A stretch of 64,000 nt of DNA from Penicillus capitatus. Its lineage: Eukaryota; Chlorophyta. The notes under the pieces are model-generated. The model saw only the letters and a program-made list of their open reading frames with translations, was not told the DNA's origin and did not search any database. Below are positions 1-10,684 of the stretch, one piece after another (the first letter of the stretch is position 1; each line of letters opens with the position of its first letter). A program made the translations under genes and the position numbers. The DNA is taken from NCBI GenBank assembly GCA_965649825.1, contig OZ287702.1:992001-1056000 (forward strand). Reading direction: 5' to 3'.

Positions 1-498
1 CTAGATGCTTTCAGTGTTAACACCGAACTTGAATCCTCGTTCTGACTGAAAAGAAAAGGTCCAAGGAACGAAAGGCGTGAAGTTGGTCTCCCTTCAGCAA
101 TACCTCATAAGTTGAGAACGATGACCGCACATGCGTGTTCGCTTCGTCAACTGCCGGCACTGGGATGTTCTCAATGTGCAGATTGACGGATTGCAGTCCA
201 GGGATCCATCCTCATCGGCAATCCACAGCCTTCCGAAGTCTGGTAAGGACGACGTGACGGAGAAGGTTCGACAGGCAGAAGATTCCAGAACCTCCTAATC
301 CAGTTGATTCGTCATCACAGACATTATCGAGGTATTAAAGCTGAGATCTGCATGCGTGTGCTGCGATCTGTCTGTGACGATTTCCGTGGCGAGTGCCGAC
401 CGTTGTCCAGCGCTTTGCTCAAGTCTTCTCGGTGCGTTACTCCGCGTAAAAATCGTCGTCTGGGAGTTATCTGGCGCGTAAATGTTCAGCGACGCCAT
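1..498 (-). CDS. small protein of unknown function, possibly complete
   Basis: The minus strand opens with an ATG at 498 (MASLNIYAPDNSQ...). A later exon at about 115-215 reads GLQSVNLHIENIPVPAVDEA and ends at a GT splice site. A 56-nt intron then leads to a last exon (SERGFKFGVNTESI) with its stop at bases 1-3. The junction between the first exon and the middle exon did not close cleanly, so the model is tentative and the gene could also continue past the left edge. The start lies 116 bp from the divergent PAN-domain gene, the spacing seen for other head-to-head pairs here. No family was recognised. Confidence 0.38.
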
Positions 499-614
499 TT
501 TACCGGGGGCCGACTGCGCGCTGTGATCTCTCGCTTTGCGTGACCTCGCCGTTTCTTCGTTACCGAACTCGAAAGTTCAACTCGAAGTGTTTTTCTGCAG
601 TGCTGTGGCTCAAG

Positions 615-1596
615 ATGCTCGTCGCGGTCGCATTGACGCTGCTGCTCTCGGCTGCGGTTAGATCCTTGTTTGTTCGCGAGTATCTAGAACACAAGAGTTT
701 CGCAGGGAGCCATGTCCAAGGATACCGTTCCTTGCGCAAGAAACACGGACGACGTCAACCAACCAAGTGAACATGATAAGCGATTTCTAAGATCTCTGAA
801 CAATTCCTGTAGGCTGCGATGTGATCTTCCACGGAACAAATTGGCCAGGTGAGACCGTACTATTTGAATAAAACTGATCGCTGGCCGCAGGAAACAATAT
901 TGACGAGATCGATGGACTCGGGAGTGCGGACAAGTGCTGCGAAAGGTGCCGCCAAGTTGGACCCTGTAAACCTAACAAATAGAAATTCCTATAAATGTCA
1001 TTGGTATGCGAACTAGATTGCAGTGCATTCGTGTATCACACAGGCAAGGACAAATGTTGGCATAAATCCGCCGCAGTCAATCCAGAACCGTGCCCTTCGT
1101 GTGACGGACGCAATGAATTAGAACAGGTGCGTCCCGTGCTCTTCAATGACATTTTTACAAACCCAAAGAAAATGCACGTTGTTGGGTAGAGACCAAGATA
1201 TTCCTGCTACGCTATCTACGGGGAAGATAGACCAGGAGGAGATTATCGGCAAGTTTATCAAGTCAATCAACCCGACGTGTGTTGCGTGCTGTGTGATGCC
1301 GACCCTCGTACAACTCAGAGTCTTGATTGAATACAGCTGCATTCTCGTCTTCTTTGTAGGCTGTTCTTCATGGACCTGGGCTCGTGATCAAGCTAGATGC
1401 TGGCTGAAAAAAGATAATCTCCCGGCACAACCTTGCGATACGTGTGTCCGCGGCGACAAAGCACCGGGTCCAGATCTCACGCAGAGGTACTTCTCATTCT
1501 TTTTCTTCTGCTCATGCGCACATGTTTATTTTCAGACAAGAACATGGTGACCAGAGGTTCCCATCCCGCACAGACGAGGAAGTCGCATTCTTTTGA
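615..1596 (+). CDS. secreted protein with two PAN/Apple-like cysteine-rich domains
   Basis: Eight exons join in phase: 615-656, 706-766, 813-848, 891-965, 1017-1126, 1190-1307, 1360-1486 and 1536-1596. All seven introns are GT-AG and 42-63 nt long. The product starts with a hydrophobic signal peptide (MLVAVALTLLLSAA). Two copies of a PAN-like module follow, each with the hallmarks G-x-D/N, CC-x2-C, an aromatic-rich strand and CW-x-K: first GTNWPGNNIDEID / CCERC / SAFVYHTGKDKCW, second GEDRPGGDYRQ / CCVLC / SSWTWARDQARCWLK. PAN modules bind proteins or carbohydrates outside the cell. No transmembrane segment or catalytic domain is present, so an extracellular binding role is inferred. The domain call is firm; the ligand is unknown. 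Confidence 0.8.
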
Positions 1597-1599
1597 AAA

Positions 1600-1970
1600 G
1601 CAGTTTGTGTGCGTCTATCTTGAGGAATCTACTCTCTGTTGATGAACCAGTCCTCTGTTGTCTCTCTAAGAAAGCATAAAAGGCGCAGGACGCCTTCTGA
1701 AATCCAGTCCTTTTTTGTGTCGTTGCATCAGATCGATGCATGAGCCATGTTGAAGTGTGCAGCTTTTTGATGAGCCGGTCCTTTTTTGTGTCATTGAATC
1801 TGAAACCCAGTCCTTGTTGTCTGACTGCATCCGATTGGCGCAGAAGCCATGTCGAAGTTGCAGGTTTTGGCGAATCGGTCCTATGTTGTTTCCTGAAAGA
1901 AGCAAAAAGGCGCAGGACGCCTTCTGAAATCCAGTCCTTTTTTGTGTCGTTGCATCTGATCTCAACATTT
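1600..1970. repeat. degenerate tandem repeat between two convergent genes
   Basis: A block of about 55 bp starting AAAAGGCGCAGGACGCC occurs at about 1678-1733 and again at about 1905-1960, nearly identical, with a period of 227 bp. Inside the period a shorter motif of the form CCAGTCCTTTTTTGTGTC recurs in diverged form near 1645, 1706, 1770, 1808 and 1885. GGCG...CGCC inside the block could form a small hairpin. The array fills the space between the 3' ends of the PAN gene and PSTK and is probably in both 3' UTRs. Confidence 0.7.
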
Positions 1971-1973
1971 TGA

Positions 1974-2846
1974 TCAAGACGCAGCAGACGTCTGGAGTCT
2001 CATCTCCTGGATGAATGCCTCGACAGCTGCCTCCACCGTTCTGTCAGATGTTCCGCTGCCTTGAGCAATCAAGGCTCTGAATCTTTCCAGATGGTTCGTT
2101 CGAAGCTGGCGGATCCTTTTGGCACATTCGACGAGATCTGCATCACACCTTCGATTCTTCACGTGATGCATTGTATCGGATACGGCTGCTCTCATCTTCA
2201 GATCCAGCTGATGCAGCATTTGTCGATTTGCCTCCGTTCCGACTCTCTGCCTCCGTTCCTTCTCTTCGCAAGTCACTCCACGTTTTACAGCGGCATGCCA
2301 GGAAGCCAACAGGTCATTCGCCAACAACGTGCATGATGTATCGTCGCGCACATCGACGACGCTGGTATCGATCGTATGCAGATTGCTCTCCCAGTAATGC
2401 TGAGATCCATCTGGCAATTCAAACCGCACATGTGCATACTGTATCGTCTCCACTGGCAGCGATACCATACGTCCTGCATTGCGCGTGATGCAGATGTCTA
2501 GAGGGCACTGTACATAAAGCAGATGAAAAGCACAGGACATTTCGGTTGCCAAGAGGAAGAATCTGCGCCGCATGCTTCTGTAGAACATGGTATCATCCAC
2601 GACCAGCAACAATCGTCCCTCTCTCTCACGCTGCAGAGCATCTTGTGCCAGAGTAAAGGCTCGGTCCCGAGCCGCATGCCAATCCGACGCAGAATACGTC
2701 GTTTCTCGCTGCAAGGCGTCAACAGAGATCACGCTGACGTCCACGGGCACATCCAAACGCCGCCATACTCGACAGAGTGTTCGAACGAGGGTCGATTTGC
2801 CGCTGGCAGGAAGACCGCACAGTAGAATCAACGCAGCCGTCGTCAT
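1974..2846 (-). CDS. PSTK: L-seryl-tRNA(Sec) kinase
   Basis: Intronless 290-residue P-loop kinase. The Walker A motif is GLPASGKST at residues 11-19. VVDDTMFYRSMRRR (about 83-96), LLYVQCPLDICITRNAGR (about 108-125) and RFELPD with a nearby tryptophan follow the layout of PSTK proteins. The C-terminal half is helical and basic, as expected for tRNA binding. The enzyme phosphorylates Ser-tRNA(Sec) so that SepSecS can make selenocysteinyl-tRNA in the cytosol. The start ATG lies 53 bp from the start of the divergent PIG-C gene. A general archaeal/eukaryotic AAA-type kinase is the main alternative, but the YRSMR and CxRN motifs favour PSTK. Confidence 0.85.
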   Translation of the reverse strand: MTTAALILLCGLPASGKSTLVRTLCRVWRRLDVPVDVSVISVDALQRETTYSASDWHAARDRAFTLAQDALQREREGRLLLVVDDTMFYRSMRRRFFLLATEMSCAFHLLYVQCPLDICITRNAGRMVSLPVETIQYAHVRFELPDGSQHYWESNLHTIDTSVVDVRDDTSCTLLANDLLASWHAAVKRGVTCEEKERRQRVGTEANRQMLHQLDLKMRAAVSDTMHHVKNRRCDADLVECAKRIRQLRTNHLERFRALIAQGSGTSDRTVEAAVEAFIQEMRLQTSAAS

Positions 2847-2899
2847 GCGTCATTGAATGTCGTCACAATCGCCTCGACTGTGCAGAGAGTCCATCGCTC

Positions 2900-4017
2900 A
2901 TGCAGAAATGGGAGAAAGTTCTCTACAAGAATCAACCTTTCCCCGACAACTACACGCCGAATGGGTTCTTGGATGAAGTCGTCTTCAATGCTCACGTCCA
3001 AGAACGACTCTACTGGGCAGTTGTGCGAGCCTCGAGTACCGTCGTGCAGCAGATATGCACCGTCTGCATCTCGACATGCGTCTCTTACTTGCTCTACCAA
3101 GAATCCATCGCATTCGCCACTATGGCAACCATCTGCGCCGCGGCTCTCATTGCAGGTCTCTGCAGGGCCATCTGCCGGCAGGAATTGCTTATAGACTGTG
3201 TTTGACAGGATTCCTCCTATGCAGCATTGTGGGTGGCCATATTCTGGGTGGGACGATCTACAGAGCCGTTCGGCAATGCATCCTGTTAACCTCAGGCAGG
3301 GGATGTGTTTCATCCATCCACGAGGTGGAGATGCCTCGGGTGTGGCCTTAGGTGTTTTCTTTTTGTCGCCGCTGTTGCAGACACTGGCCGAGACGATCAG
3401 CACAGACACCATTGTCGCTCTGATTTGCATGCTCCTTATCGTCCATCTGTACTTCCATGACTACAAGTGCACCATCCGGCGCCTCTACTCTGGGCACTGA
3501 CGCGTCAACTCTGTCATGATTGTGCAGTTTCGTGAACAGTGTCACAGACAAGTTCACAGGAAGTGTCTCCCTTGGCTGTGCCATCTTCTCCTCTGTCCTC
3601 ATTTCAAGCCGTATGCAGTCGCCATACAATGTGGTAAGATATCCGCCGTGTTCTGCAGAGTGTGTGTGGTGTCGAGAGAGACAGGCGTGTGTGTTTGTGT
3701 AGTTTTTGCAGAATCTGTTTTCAATGGAGATGTACTTGATGTTCCCCTTTGCTCGCCGATACATCTTACAGTCATCCCCCCGAGTCTATCTGCTTCTAAC
3801 CTATGCACTCGTCTCCGTCAGTTTACTATTAACACAGCTGCTATCCTATGTCCTCTCGGTCATACTTCCCCTATCCCTTGTTTTTGTCTCCTTTGTCTGT
3901 CCCTTGTTTCTAGTAAAAATGCACAAGTTCAAGGCACAGATCAACGGCCCTTGGGATGAAGCAGTTCCTCGAATCTCTTCGAAATTGCAGAACAGATATC
4001 GGACACGCTGTCAATAA
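2900..4017 (+). CDS. PIGC: GPI GlcNAc-transferase subunit PIG-C / GPI2
   Basis: Five exons join in phase: 2900-3155, 3209-3304, 3352-3466, 3528-3633 and 3703-4017. The N terminus (KWEKVLYKNQPFPDNYTP) and C terminus (INGPWDEA) match PIG-C, as do the central LSPLLQTLAETISTDTI and HDYNFV. Most of the rest is hydrophobic and predicts several membrane helices. PIG-C belongs to the ER complex that transfers GlcNAc to phosphatidylinositol, the first step of GPI-anchor synthesis. It is a multipass scaffold rather than the catalytic subunit. Start chosen at the ATG two codons before KWEK. Confidence 0.9.
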
Positions 4018-5079
4018 CAGTCAATTCTAGCAGCGGTTACAATCAGCTTATGCCCATAACATTATGAAGTGTTATCGTCTTGATCTCTAGTCTCAGTGCC
4101 AGTGGTGATTGTTCAGTGGCCGGATTCAAAAAGAGGAGAGCCCTTCCATATCTCGTATGGAAGGTGTGGCCTGATGGGTTTGTATAGTGGTCTGGGTGTT
4201 GTGTGCGCCCGGTGCCTACGCCGCCTATCTTCTTTGTTCTCGTTAGATTTTTACTAAAAGCATTACAGCTACGAAAACGACAGAGTCAAAAGTCGGTTCC
4301 GCCCTTCTGGTGCTTGGACAAAAGGACGAGACAGTCATGTGTGCGAATGAAATACACGAGGACCCCAATTTCACCATCGTTGTGTTCCCTCCACACCAGT
4401 CATGTGCTTCGATGCTAGGCTCTGCAGTGACAAGGAAAGCAAAAAAAAGACCACCTGTGGCAGGTCTGTGGCGATCTATGGACCCACAAATATGATTCGT
4501 GTCGAACAATCAGATTTGATCGTTTTGCATCATATGAGAACGATGCATGCCGACACAATGAAATGCGTGTACAGCTCAGAGAGAGAGAGTGAAGAACAGC
4601 AAAGCAGAGGTTTATTCCTGTTGGAACATAGATGCAGTGCGAAAACAGATGGACACAGAGCACACGAATGTGCGTCCCCTTGTTTTCCTCCTCCTGCATC
4701 TTGGCCATCCCCAAAAAAGAAAAACAACCCGACATTGGATAAGTGTGATGCTATCAGACGATCCGTAAGCCCTGGCAATGCATATGTGACCTATACGCTC
4801 TTCAAACAATCTACCGCACGGGTCAGGTTAGACAGAAGGGACAGACAGGAGGATGTTGCCGGCATTAGCAGGGAGGGAACATTCATACGGGTCAACTACG
4901 ACTTCAATCACATATACACTCTGACGGTTGACTGAACTCTTAGAACATAACAGAAGTAAGGTTCTTGGCGCACGCCTGTCGCGGAAACAAGGAACTGTAG
5001 ACACCACCAACCAATCAACGAGCAACGAGCAAACGCATGAGCTATGCATGGATGCATGTAGACAGACGTCTTCGTTGAA
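4018..5079. other. no supportable gene
   Basis: About 1.06 kb between the end of PIG-C and the next minus-strand gene. Open stretches exist in several frames but none shows family similarity, a plausible splice chain or consistent codon use. A short AGAGAGAGAG run lies near 4580. The region probably holds UTRs and intergenic sequence. Confidence 0.5.
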
Positions 5080-5509
5080 CTACATCCATGCACATTGTCT
5101 TTTCTCAGAGAGCGACGGGACAAGGAGGTGGTTACCGACAAAGCTTAGCTGTACAGACGCAGCTCTAACATAGAAAGAGCGCAGCGTGACGTACAGCTTG
5201 GATATCTGTCTGATATCTGCGACGGGTGTTGCTTCATCTTTGATGGATGACCATTGGTAAAGACGCTTGCCCGACGCCGACGGGAGGCGCACGCCCAAAA
5301 AGCCGACAACCAACATCAGAAGACCTGCACCACACAGAACGACGCATCTTAGACGCTTCGTGGATTTGACCACATGGTAAGGCGTATTGCGGCGAAGGCG
5401 GTCCGCATCGCATGGAGGGATACCACCCGCCGTGCTGTGGAGTCGATAACGTGTGGAACGACACGCAAACGACGCAGTGCATCGCGATGTCCCTTACCCA
5501 TGTCTCCAT
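5080..5509 (-). CDS. possible small single-pass membrane protein
   Basis: A minus-strand reading contains a clear hydrophobic helix (CVVLCGAGLLMLVVGFLGV) flanked by basic residues (KSTKRLR), followed by a polar tail (KRLYQWSSIKDEATP). Candidate start codons lie at 5509 (METW, next to a consensus GTAAGG splice site) and 5501 (MGKGHRDALRRLRVV, resembling an organelle presequence). The splice phase between either start and the hydrophobic exon could not be closed, so exon structure and 3' end are uncertain. The position fits the 5' partner of a divergent pair with NFU. Function unknown. Confidence 0.32.
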
Positions 5510-5781
5510 TGTTGGACACGTCGGGCGAACGTGCGTCTTAATTCACTGAAGTCATTTCTTTTTTGTGACGAAGCATTGCCGTTTTCTTATATATCTGACG
5601 GACTTCCAATCATAGCGAACAATCCATGAAGCAGCGGTGCACCTGACTGGGCATGGTACTGTCTTCTTCAGAACCTCCATCAGTCTCGACAGAAGCCGTC
5701 CGATTCAACAACCGAAAACCCTACTGCGGCAATCGTACGACGTGACACCTCCATTGCCTGCCACCTTCACCATCGGACGCT

Positions 5782-6686
5782 ATGATGACGCACATGAGTC
5801 TCCGCGGAGAATCCGCTTGGATGACGCCGGGACGCGTCTGCCAACGCCCGGCGACCGTTCGTCCATATGCACTGACACGACACCCATACGTCCGACCGTC
5901 AAGAAAACCCGCTGTACGGTCGAAAAGCGTCCCAGGAAGAAACTGCTTACTCGGTCAGTACGCTCATTTGGAGTGGGTCAGATGGCGACGATGCTGTGCC
6001 ACGTGAACAGTAACACGGGCGTCGTCAGCACCAACGGCAAACGATGCACTGGAACTGACAAGTGAAAACGTGGAGACGGTCCTGGACGAGGTCCCCTCTC
6101 TTACTCCCTCCTCATGTCAACACGCACGCACATCGGAAGCGTTGCGTGTTTGTGTAGATCCGACCTTACCTGATGGCAGATGGGGGCAATGTCGAGTTAG
6201 TCGAAGTGGATGGCCTAAATGTGTTGCTGAGATTGCAAGGCGCATGTGGATCATGTCCTTCTTCTTTAACCACGATGACGATGGGGATCAAGAGACGTCT
6301 CATGGAACGCATTCCCGTAAGAAAACGCACGCACTGTCCATTGCCATACACAGCACATCTGCCGTTGGCTTCGTAGGAGATTCTGGACGTTGAACAGATT
6401 ATGGATGAAGCGACAGGTTTGGAATTGACTGCTGAGAATGTGGACACGGTGATATCCCTCTTTGCTGGCATCTCAGCATCACAGGCTTTGTTTTTAGGTG
6501 CTGGATGAGATTCGTCCCTATCTGGTGGGCACTGGAGGTGGCGATTTGTTGTACGAAGGAATGGAGGGTCCGTTGGTTAAGGTCAAGATCACGGGACCCG
6601 CGGCCAATGTCATGACTGTTCGCGTGGCCGTGACACAGAAACTGAGAGAACGCATTCCCTCAATCGCCGCCGTCAAATTGATGTAA
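5782..6686 (+). CDS. NFU: plastid NFU-type Fe-S cluster scaffold protein
   Basis: Five exons join in phase: 5782-5953, 6011-6090, 6158-6316, 6376-6448 and 6498-6686. Residues 1 to about 65 are rich in R, S, T and P without acidic residues, like a plastid transit peptide. The first NifU domain has [11 protein letters not shown] and the Fe-S motif CGSCPSS, embedded in [19 protein letters not shown]. The second domain (EEMEG-like region, [17 protein letters not shown]) lacks the CxxC. This catalytic-plus-degenerate pair is typical of plant plastid NFU1-3. These proteins deliver [4Fe-4S] clusters to photosystem I and other stromal enzymes. Confidence 0.93.
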
Positions 6687-7081
6687 TGCTTACCTTTTTG
6701 GCCATTCGCCATACAAACATTCTTTATGTCTATTCTCTCAACGAAGGGAAGAAAGGCGTCCGTCCTTTACACTTGCTTGCTGTCAGTTGCAACCCGATAA
6801 CAATGATTAATGTCAATTCTCTCTCTCATAGTTTACGACGACCAGAACAGCACCTCCCTTACAAGAGATGACCAGAAGTTAACATAGTTTAGTAGAAACG
6901 AGGGATCGAAACATGCAGGTGTTACGCGACAAGAGTGCTGAATCTGTTAAGGCACCAACTACTAGCTCCACTGCGTAAACGCGATACAAGAAAACAAAAA
7001 CAAGAATGCATAGAAAATCCTTCTCTGGTAGATACACTTTCATTTCGGACGTTTTTTACGTGTATCATCGCTTGGCGTCTG
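6687..7081. other. intergenic, convergent 3' regions
   Basis: 395 bp between the NFU stop and the end of the Kazal-domain gene on the other strand. No ORF with support, repeat or RNA gene was seen. Confidence 0.5.
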
Positions 7082-7619
7082 TTAGCTCAAGAGAAATCTG
7101 CGACCACCTTTCGGTGGAGGCGATTCTTCTTCAAGTTCATCGCTTTCCTTTGGCGCCTCCTTCGATGGCGCTGTCGCCGGCTCATTGCCTGAATCTTGAG
7201 ATCCATACTGTGCACAATCGCCACATGTCTCCCCGACGCAAGCGACTTCAACACGACGACAGCGTGCGGAACATTCGTTCAGGTACAGATGTCCATCGAC
7301 GCCACAGGTCGTGACATTCTTTTCTTGGTGACACAAGCACACAAGAGTCGGCCCTGGACAGACACGGACATGTCCATAGACAGTCAACTAGTGCCGGGAT
7401 TCTCACGTGAGGTATTGTACAGTGTTTCCAAGAGTGCCAGGTCTTCAGGAGTGGCGCCTTGCGCGATAAGGTCTACGGAGAACCGGTAGACCGATGCTGG
7501 TACTGAGAGAGACGCCTACCAGCTCTGTACTCTTTACCGAAGTCACTCTCCGTGTTGTTATGCGCCTCGGAGAAGGGCACAAGCAGAACAAGTATTGCGA
7601 AAAGCAGTTGCGTGTTCAT
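7082..7619 (-). CDS. small secreted protein with one Kazal-like domain
   Basis: Three exons on the minus strand with introns at 7497-7538 (42 nt) and 7354-7406 (53 nt), all phases agreeing. The start at 7619 gives a signal peptide (MNTQLLFAILVLLVPFSEA). A polar stretch follows, then a Kazal-like module: VCLC, TTCGVDGHLYLNECSARC and VACVG-x2-C. The tail is acidic and low-complexity and ends in a basic PPPKGGRR stretch. Kazal domains classically inhibit serine proteases. Secretion plus a single domain suggests an extracellular inhibitor, which is inference. Confidence 0.8.
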
Positions 7620-7708
7620 TTTCGATTCGCAGCAGTCAACTTAAAATCCAGCCGCTTTCATAACAGACTAACCAACGGCATTTGCTTCGATGAATGCATT
7701 TTGGCGTA

Positions 7709-8206
7709 ATGGAATCGACGACTGTTGTGACGAGCGGCAAAGGGTCGAATCCGAAGACGACGCTCTATGTCGGTGGTCTCGATGTCACTGTTGTCGAATC
7801 GCATCTGTTTTCGGCCTTCGTTCCTTTTGGAGATATCCGTGATGTGACGATTCCGATCGATTACACTTCGGGCAAGCATCGGGGATTCGGTTTTGTTGAA
7901 TACGAGGAGGCAGATGACGCGGCGGCGGCGGTTGAGAACATGCACAACTCCGAGCTGTTCGGTCGCGTGCTGCGCGTGAATTACGCTCAGCCCATGCGCA
8001 TCAAAGGAGACAAGGCGTGGTCACATCAAGCCGTGTGGGCAGATGCGGACAAGTACTTTGAAGAGCAGCACGTTAGTAAAGATCGAGGAGAAGAAGAGAC
8101 GCAGAAGACGCGTACCGAACACACCGAGACGCCTTCAGAGGCACCGCCGATCGTGTCCCAGCCAGTTGCTAATCCCATGGAGGACTTGGAGAAAGCACTC
8201 GTTTAA
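7709..8206 (+). CDS. RNA-binding protein with one RRM, like the N terminus of cyclophilin PPIE
   Basis: Intronless, 165 residues from the ATG at 7709. The RRM covers about residues 17-95 with RNP2 TLYVGGL and RNP1 [11 protein letters not shown], followed by AQPMRIKG, a tail typical of the RRM of nuclear cyclophilin PPIE/CYP33. The downstream peptidyl-prolyl isomerase domain of PPIE is absent: the protein ends about 70 residues later in a polar, glutamate-rich tail. It may bind RNA in the spliceosome or chromatin context known for PPIE, but without isomerase activity. A start 15 bp upstream in the same frame is a non-ATG codon and was not used. Confidence 0.82.
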   Translation: MESTTVVTSGKGSNPKTTLYVGGLDVTVVESHLFSAFVPFGDIRDVTIPIDYTSGKHRGFGFVEYEEADDAAAAVENMHNSELFGRVLRVNYAQPMRIKGDKAWSHQAVWADADKYFEEQHVSKDRGEEETQKTRTEHTETPSEAPPIVSQPVANPMEDLEKALV

Positions 8207-8245
8207 CGACATGCGATCGATCGTACATCACACGTGGAACCGATC

Positions 8246-9289
8246 TTAGAGATGAGATAATGGATTGTCGATGTCGTTCTTGTCATTGATCGGTGTCTCT
8301 GAGACGGACGGAGGTGTAGGAGATCGGCGAACTGCCTTCCAGAGGGCGACGGCTTTGGCACCCAGTTTAAGGGAGGAGACGCCTTGTCTCAAGGCTCTTA
8401 GTTGACGCGAAGGTCGCTCGGCAAGGTCCATGGCAAGGATGCTCGTCCCTTGCATCGTTGCACGCTCTCGTAGCATTTCCTCCAGTGCATCTGCAGAGCA
8501 CGGGGTCAATTTCTCACTCTTTCAGAGAAAGTGTGGCATCACTCTTGGCATCAGGTGTTTTGCTGCGAATGGCTGGAAGAATGGTATGCTTGAATAGCTC
8601 AGTCCCTTGATGCATTCCTTTCTCGGCTGCCGAAACGACATTCGCCGAACTTCGCAAGCCCGATGCCAGATCAGACCTGCAAATGCGGAAGGGATCGGTC
8701 GGGGAGTGCGAAAAGTTAAAGAGGACCCGAGTGCCGTGAACTCTTCGATGCAATCCGAAATCTCGAGACTCGACAGACGCATCGCCGCCATCGTTTCCGG
8801 CATCTCAAGCTCGAGCAATTTCATCACAACGGTCACTCTTCGCGCAGCAAAAGAGACTTCCTATCGCACACCCATTTTTTGCCTTCATGGATCGATCTGT
8901 CAGCATCGCACTCGCAGTGTCGACAGGGCAGAAATGAGAAACACGGAGGCCGTGATGCAAAAGAGAAAAATTCCGACGCCCACGAGCCATTGCACACCGA
9001 CATGCGTCAACCCCATTCCCATGACCGCCTCTGTCACGATGCAATGGCGTTCGGCCGTCACATCCGTCTCTTTGCTTCCACCGAGGCTACACTTTGACGA
9101 TCGTAAAATCGGACATCGGATGGATCCGTACAGTCTCCTTCGCGACGGCAAAGTTCTGCGGATCTCCGAACGGCGTATCGACGATAATGACGGCACTCTT
9201 TTCCCAACATTGCATTTCTGAGTGAACCCAGGTTTTGGTGTCAGCACTGACAGTGGTGAACTCTTCGTGCAATTCCGCAGGTACTGCAT
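8246..9289 (-). CDS. plastid DUF948-like membrane protein
   Basis: Read from right to left: a basic Ser/Arg-rich N terminus, one membrane helix (WLVGVGIFLFCITASVFLIS), then a helical region PETMAAMRLSSLEISDCIEEF followed by SANVVSAAEKG and a C-terminal LKLGAKAVALWKAVRR. The order resembles conserved land-plant plastid proteins with a DUF948-like region after a membrane helix. Introns at about 8685-8735 and 8478-8530 join in phase; the one after the membrane helix has two possible donors. The start at 9289 is the most transit-peptide-like ATG but is not certain. Molecular function is unknown. Confidence 0.5.
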
Positions 9290-9430
9290 GCTGTCGGTCG
9301 TGTCCAACCCGCTCGTGTGCTGCTCGAACGATGACGTCACATCATCTTCATCGGTATTAAAAACCTGACGTATTGCGTCGTCGTCATCGCCGTTTTCGAT
9401 TTACCAAGTTTCATTTTATTGGCCTTTCTG

Positions 9431-10684
9431 ATGAGTAACGTCGCAGCAGTGTGTTACGCATGCAACGAGACTTTCTTGACGTCCACTCGCGGCTCCCCAG
9501 ACACGCTCAGATGCGTGCACTGTGGTAGCGATTTCGTCGAGTTCCTCACCGAGCCCACGGAACCGCGTGGCCCAAGACAACCGAGTGTTCCGCCACGTAG
9601 AGGTGGTTTTGCCGAAAGAACACGAGGCGCCGTCCACTCCCATGGAAATCACGTATTCATGCTACCCGACCCGAGTGTGTCCATTCGGATGGCACCCAGT
9701 GGAGCTCGCGACATATTAACCGAGCTTAGAGGGGTGTTAGACGCAGAGCACTATCACGGCAACGCCAGTCGTTCTGGAAATCTTCGACGCAACTTTGGAA
9801 GTGAGATGGAGAGACTGGTCGGTCAGCTGGCGCAGTACCATCAGCCGACACGCACTCCTGCCTCGAGAGAAGCTGTGAGTCGGCTGAGAAGAGAAAAATG
9901 TACGCTTCGGGGCCATCGATGCCTCGTCGGAGAATGCTGCGTCGTGTGTCACGATCAGTATAAAGAAGGAGACAATGTGCTGCGTTTGCCCTGTGACCAC
10001 GTTTTCCATGAAGACTGCGTCCTGCCGTGGTTTGAGGAGCATAATACCTGTCCAGTGTGTCGCCATGCTCTGCCAGTTCAGTCATCTGCTGCAGCCCCCT
10101 GCCATTTGCCTCACCGCTCCCGCAGAAATCAGGTAGTGCAAGAACATACTCATCATCGTGATGTGACTGGAGACCATATGATTGATTCTTTTTTGGATAT
10201 GTTCAGACCCGCAACTGGTGGTGAACGACGAGAGCAACGTCCAAGACATCATCGCCATTCATCTCCTGCTCCGTTTGCCAGTCATGTCCAATTGGATCGT
10301 TCAACCGAAGGGGAAGGAGAACGTCATTTGAGGGAGAGTATTCGTTCGGCACAACATCAGCTTAGTTCATTAGAAGATCGTCTTACAGAGCACGTCGCAG
10401 AGCATCGCCGCCTTCAGAATCAAATTGCGCAATTGCAAGAACATAGACAAGGTTTAAGAGAACAGGTCTCAGCTGTACAAAATCAAGGATTGGATGCGAT
10501 TCATCGAATGGAAAATGTGGTGCAACAGCATAACCAACACCGACGCACCAGCCAGTCTCCGCCATCATCTATTTCAAGATGGTTTCTGGGAATGATGCGT
10601 AACGGACCACCTTCGACTGGGGGACGACCTTCTCATGACTTTGACAACTCGACAAACTTTTCCGACGCTGGGTTTGGTCGGTAG
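9431..10684 (+). CDS. RING-H2 E3 ubiquitin ligase of the RNF126/RNF115 type
   Basis: Intronless, 417 residues from the ATG at 9431. The N terminus holds a small zinc ribbon with CYAC and CVHC, as in RNF126/BCA2 and plant RING relatives. The RING-H2 finger lies at about residues 165-210 (CCVVCHDQY, CDHVFHEDC, CPVCRHALP), with all eight ligands in C3H2C3 order. A coiled coil follows at about 290-350 (EDRLTEHVAEHRRLQNQIAQ), then a Ser-rich tail. Expected role: transferring ubiquitin from an E2 to substrates bound through the N-terminal zinc ribbon or the coiled coil. The coiled coil is unusual for the family. Confidence 0.88.
   Translation: MSNVAAVCYACNETFLTSTRGSPDTLRCVHCGSDFVEFLTEPTEPRGPRQPSVPPRRGGFAERTRGAVHSHGNHVFMLPDPSVSIRMAPSGARDILTELRGVLDAEHYHGNASRSGNLRRNFGSEMERLVGQLAQYHQPTRTPASREAVSRLRREKCTLRGHRCLVGECCVVCHDQYKEGDNVLRLPCDHVFHEDCVLPWFEEHNTCPVCRHALPVQSSAAAPCHLPHRSRRNQVVQEHTHHRDVTGDHMIDSFLDMFRPATGGERREQRPRHHRHSSPAPFASHVQLDRSTEGEGERHLRESIRSAQHQLSSLEDRLTEHVAEHRRLQNQIAQLQEHRQGLREQVSAVQNQGLDAIHRMENVVQQHNQHRRTSQSPPSSISRWFLGMMRNGPPSTGGRPSHDFDNSTNFSDAGFGR

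Noticed and set aside
1-20. The first bases (CTAGATGCTTTCAGTGTTAA) resemble a conserved large-subunit rRNA segment on the opposite strand.
   Set aside because: Similarity ends after about 15 bases and the rest fits a coding exon of a small minus-strand gene.
4402-4935. A 177-codon open frame on the plus strand after PIG-C.
   Set aside because: Composition is irregular, no family similarity, several frames equally open, no splice support.
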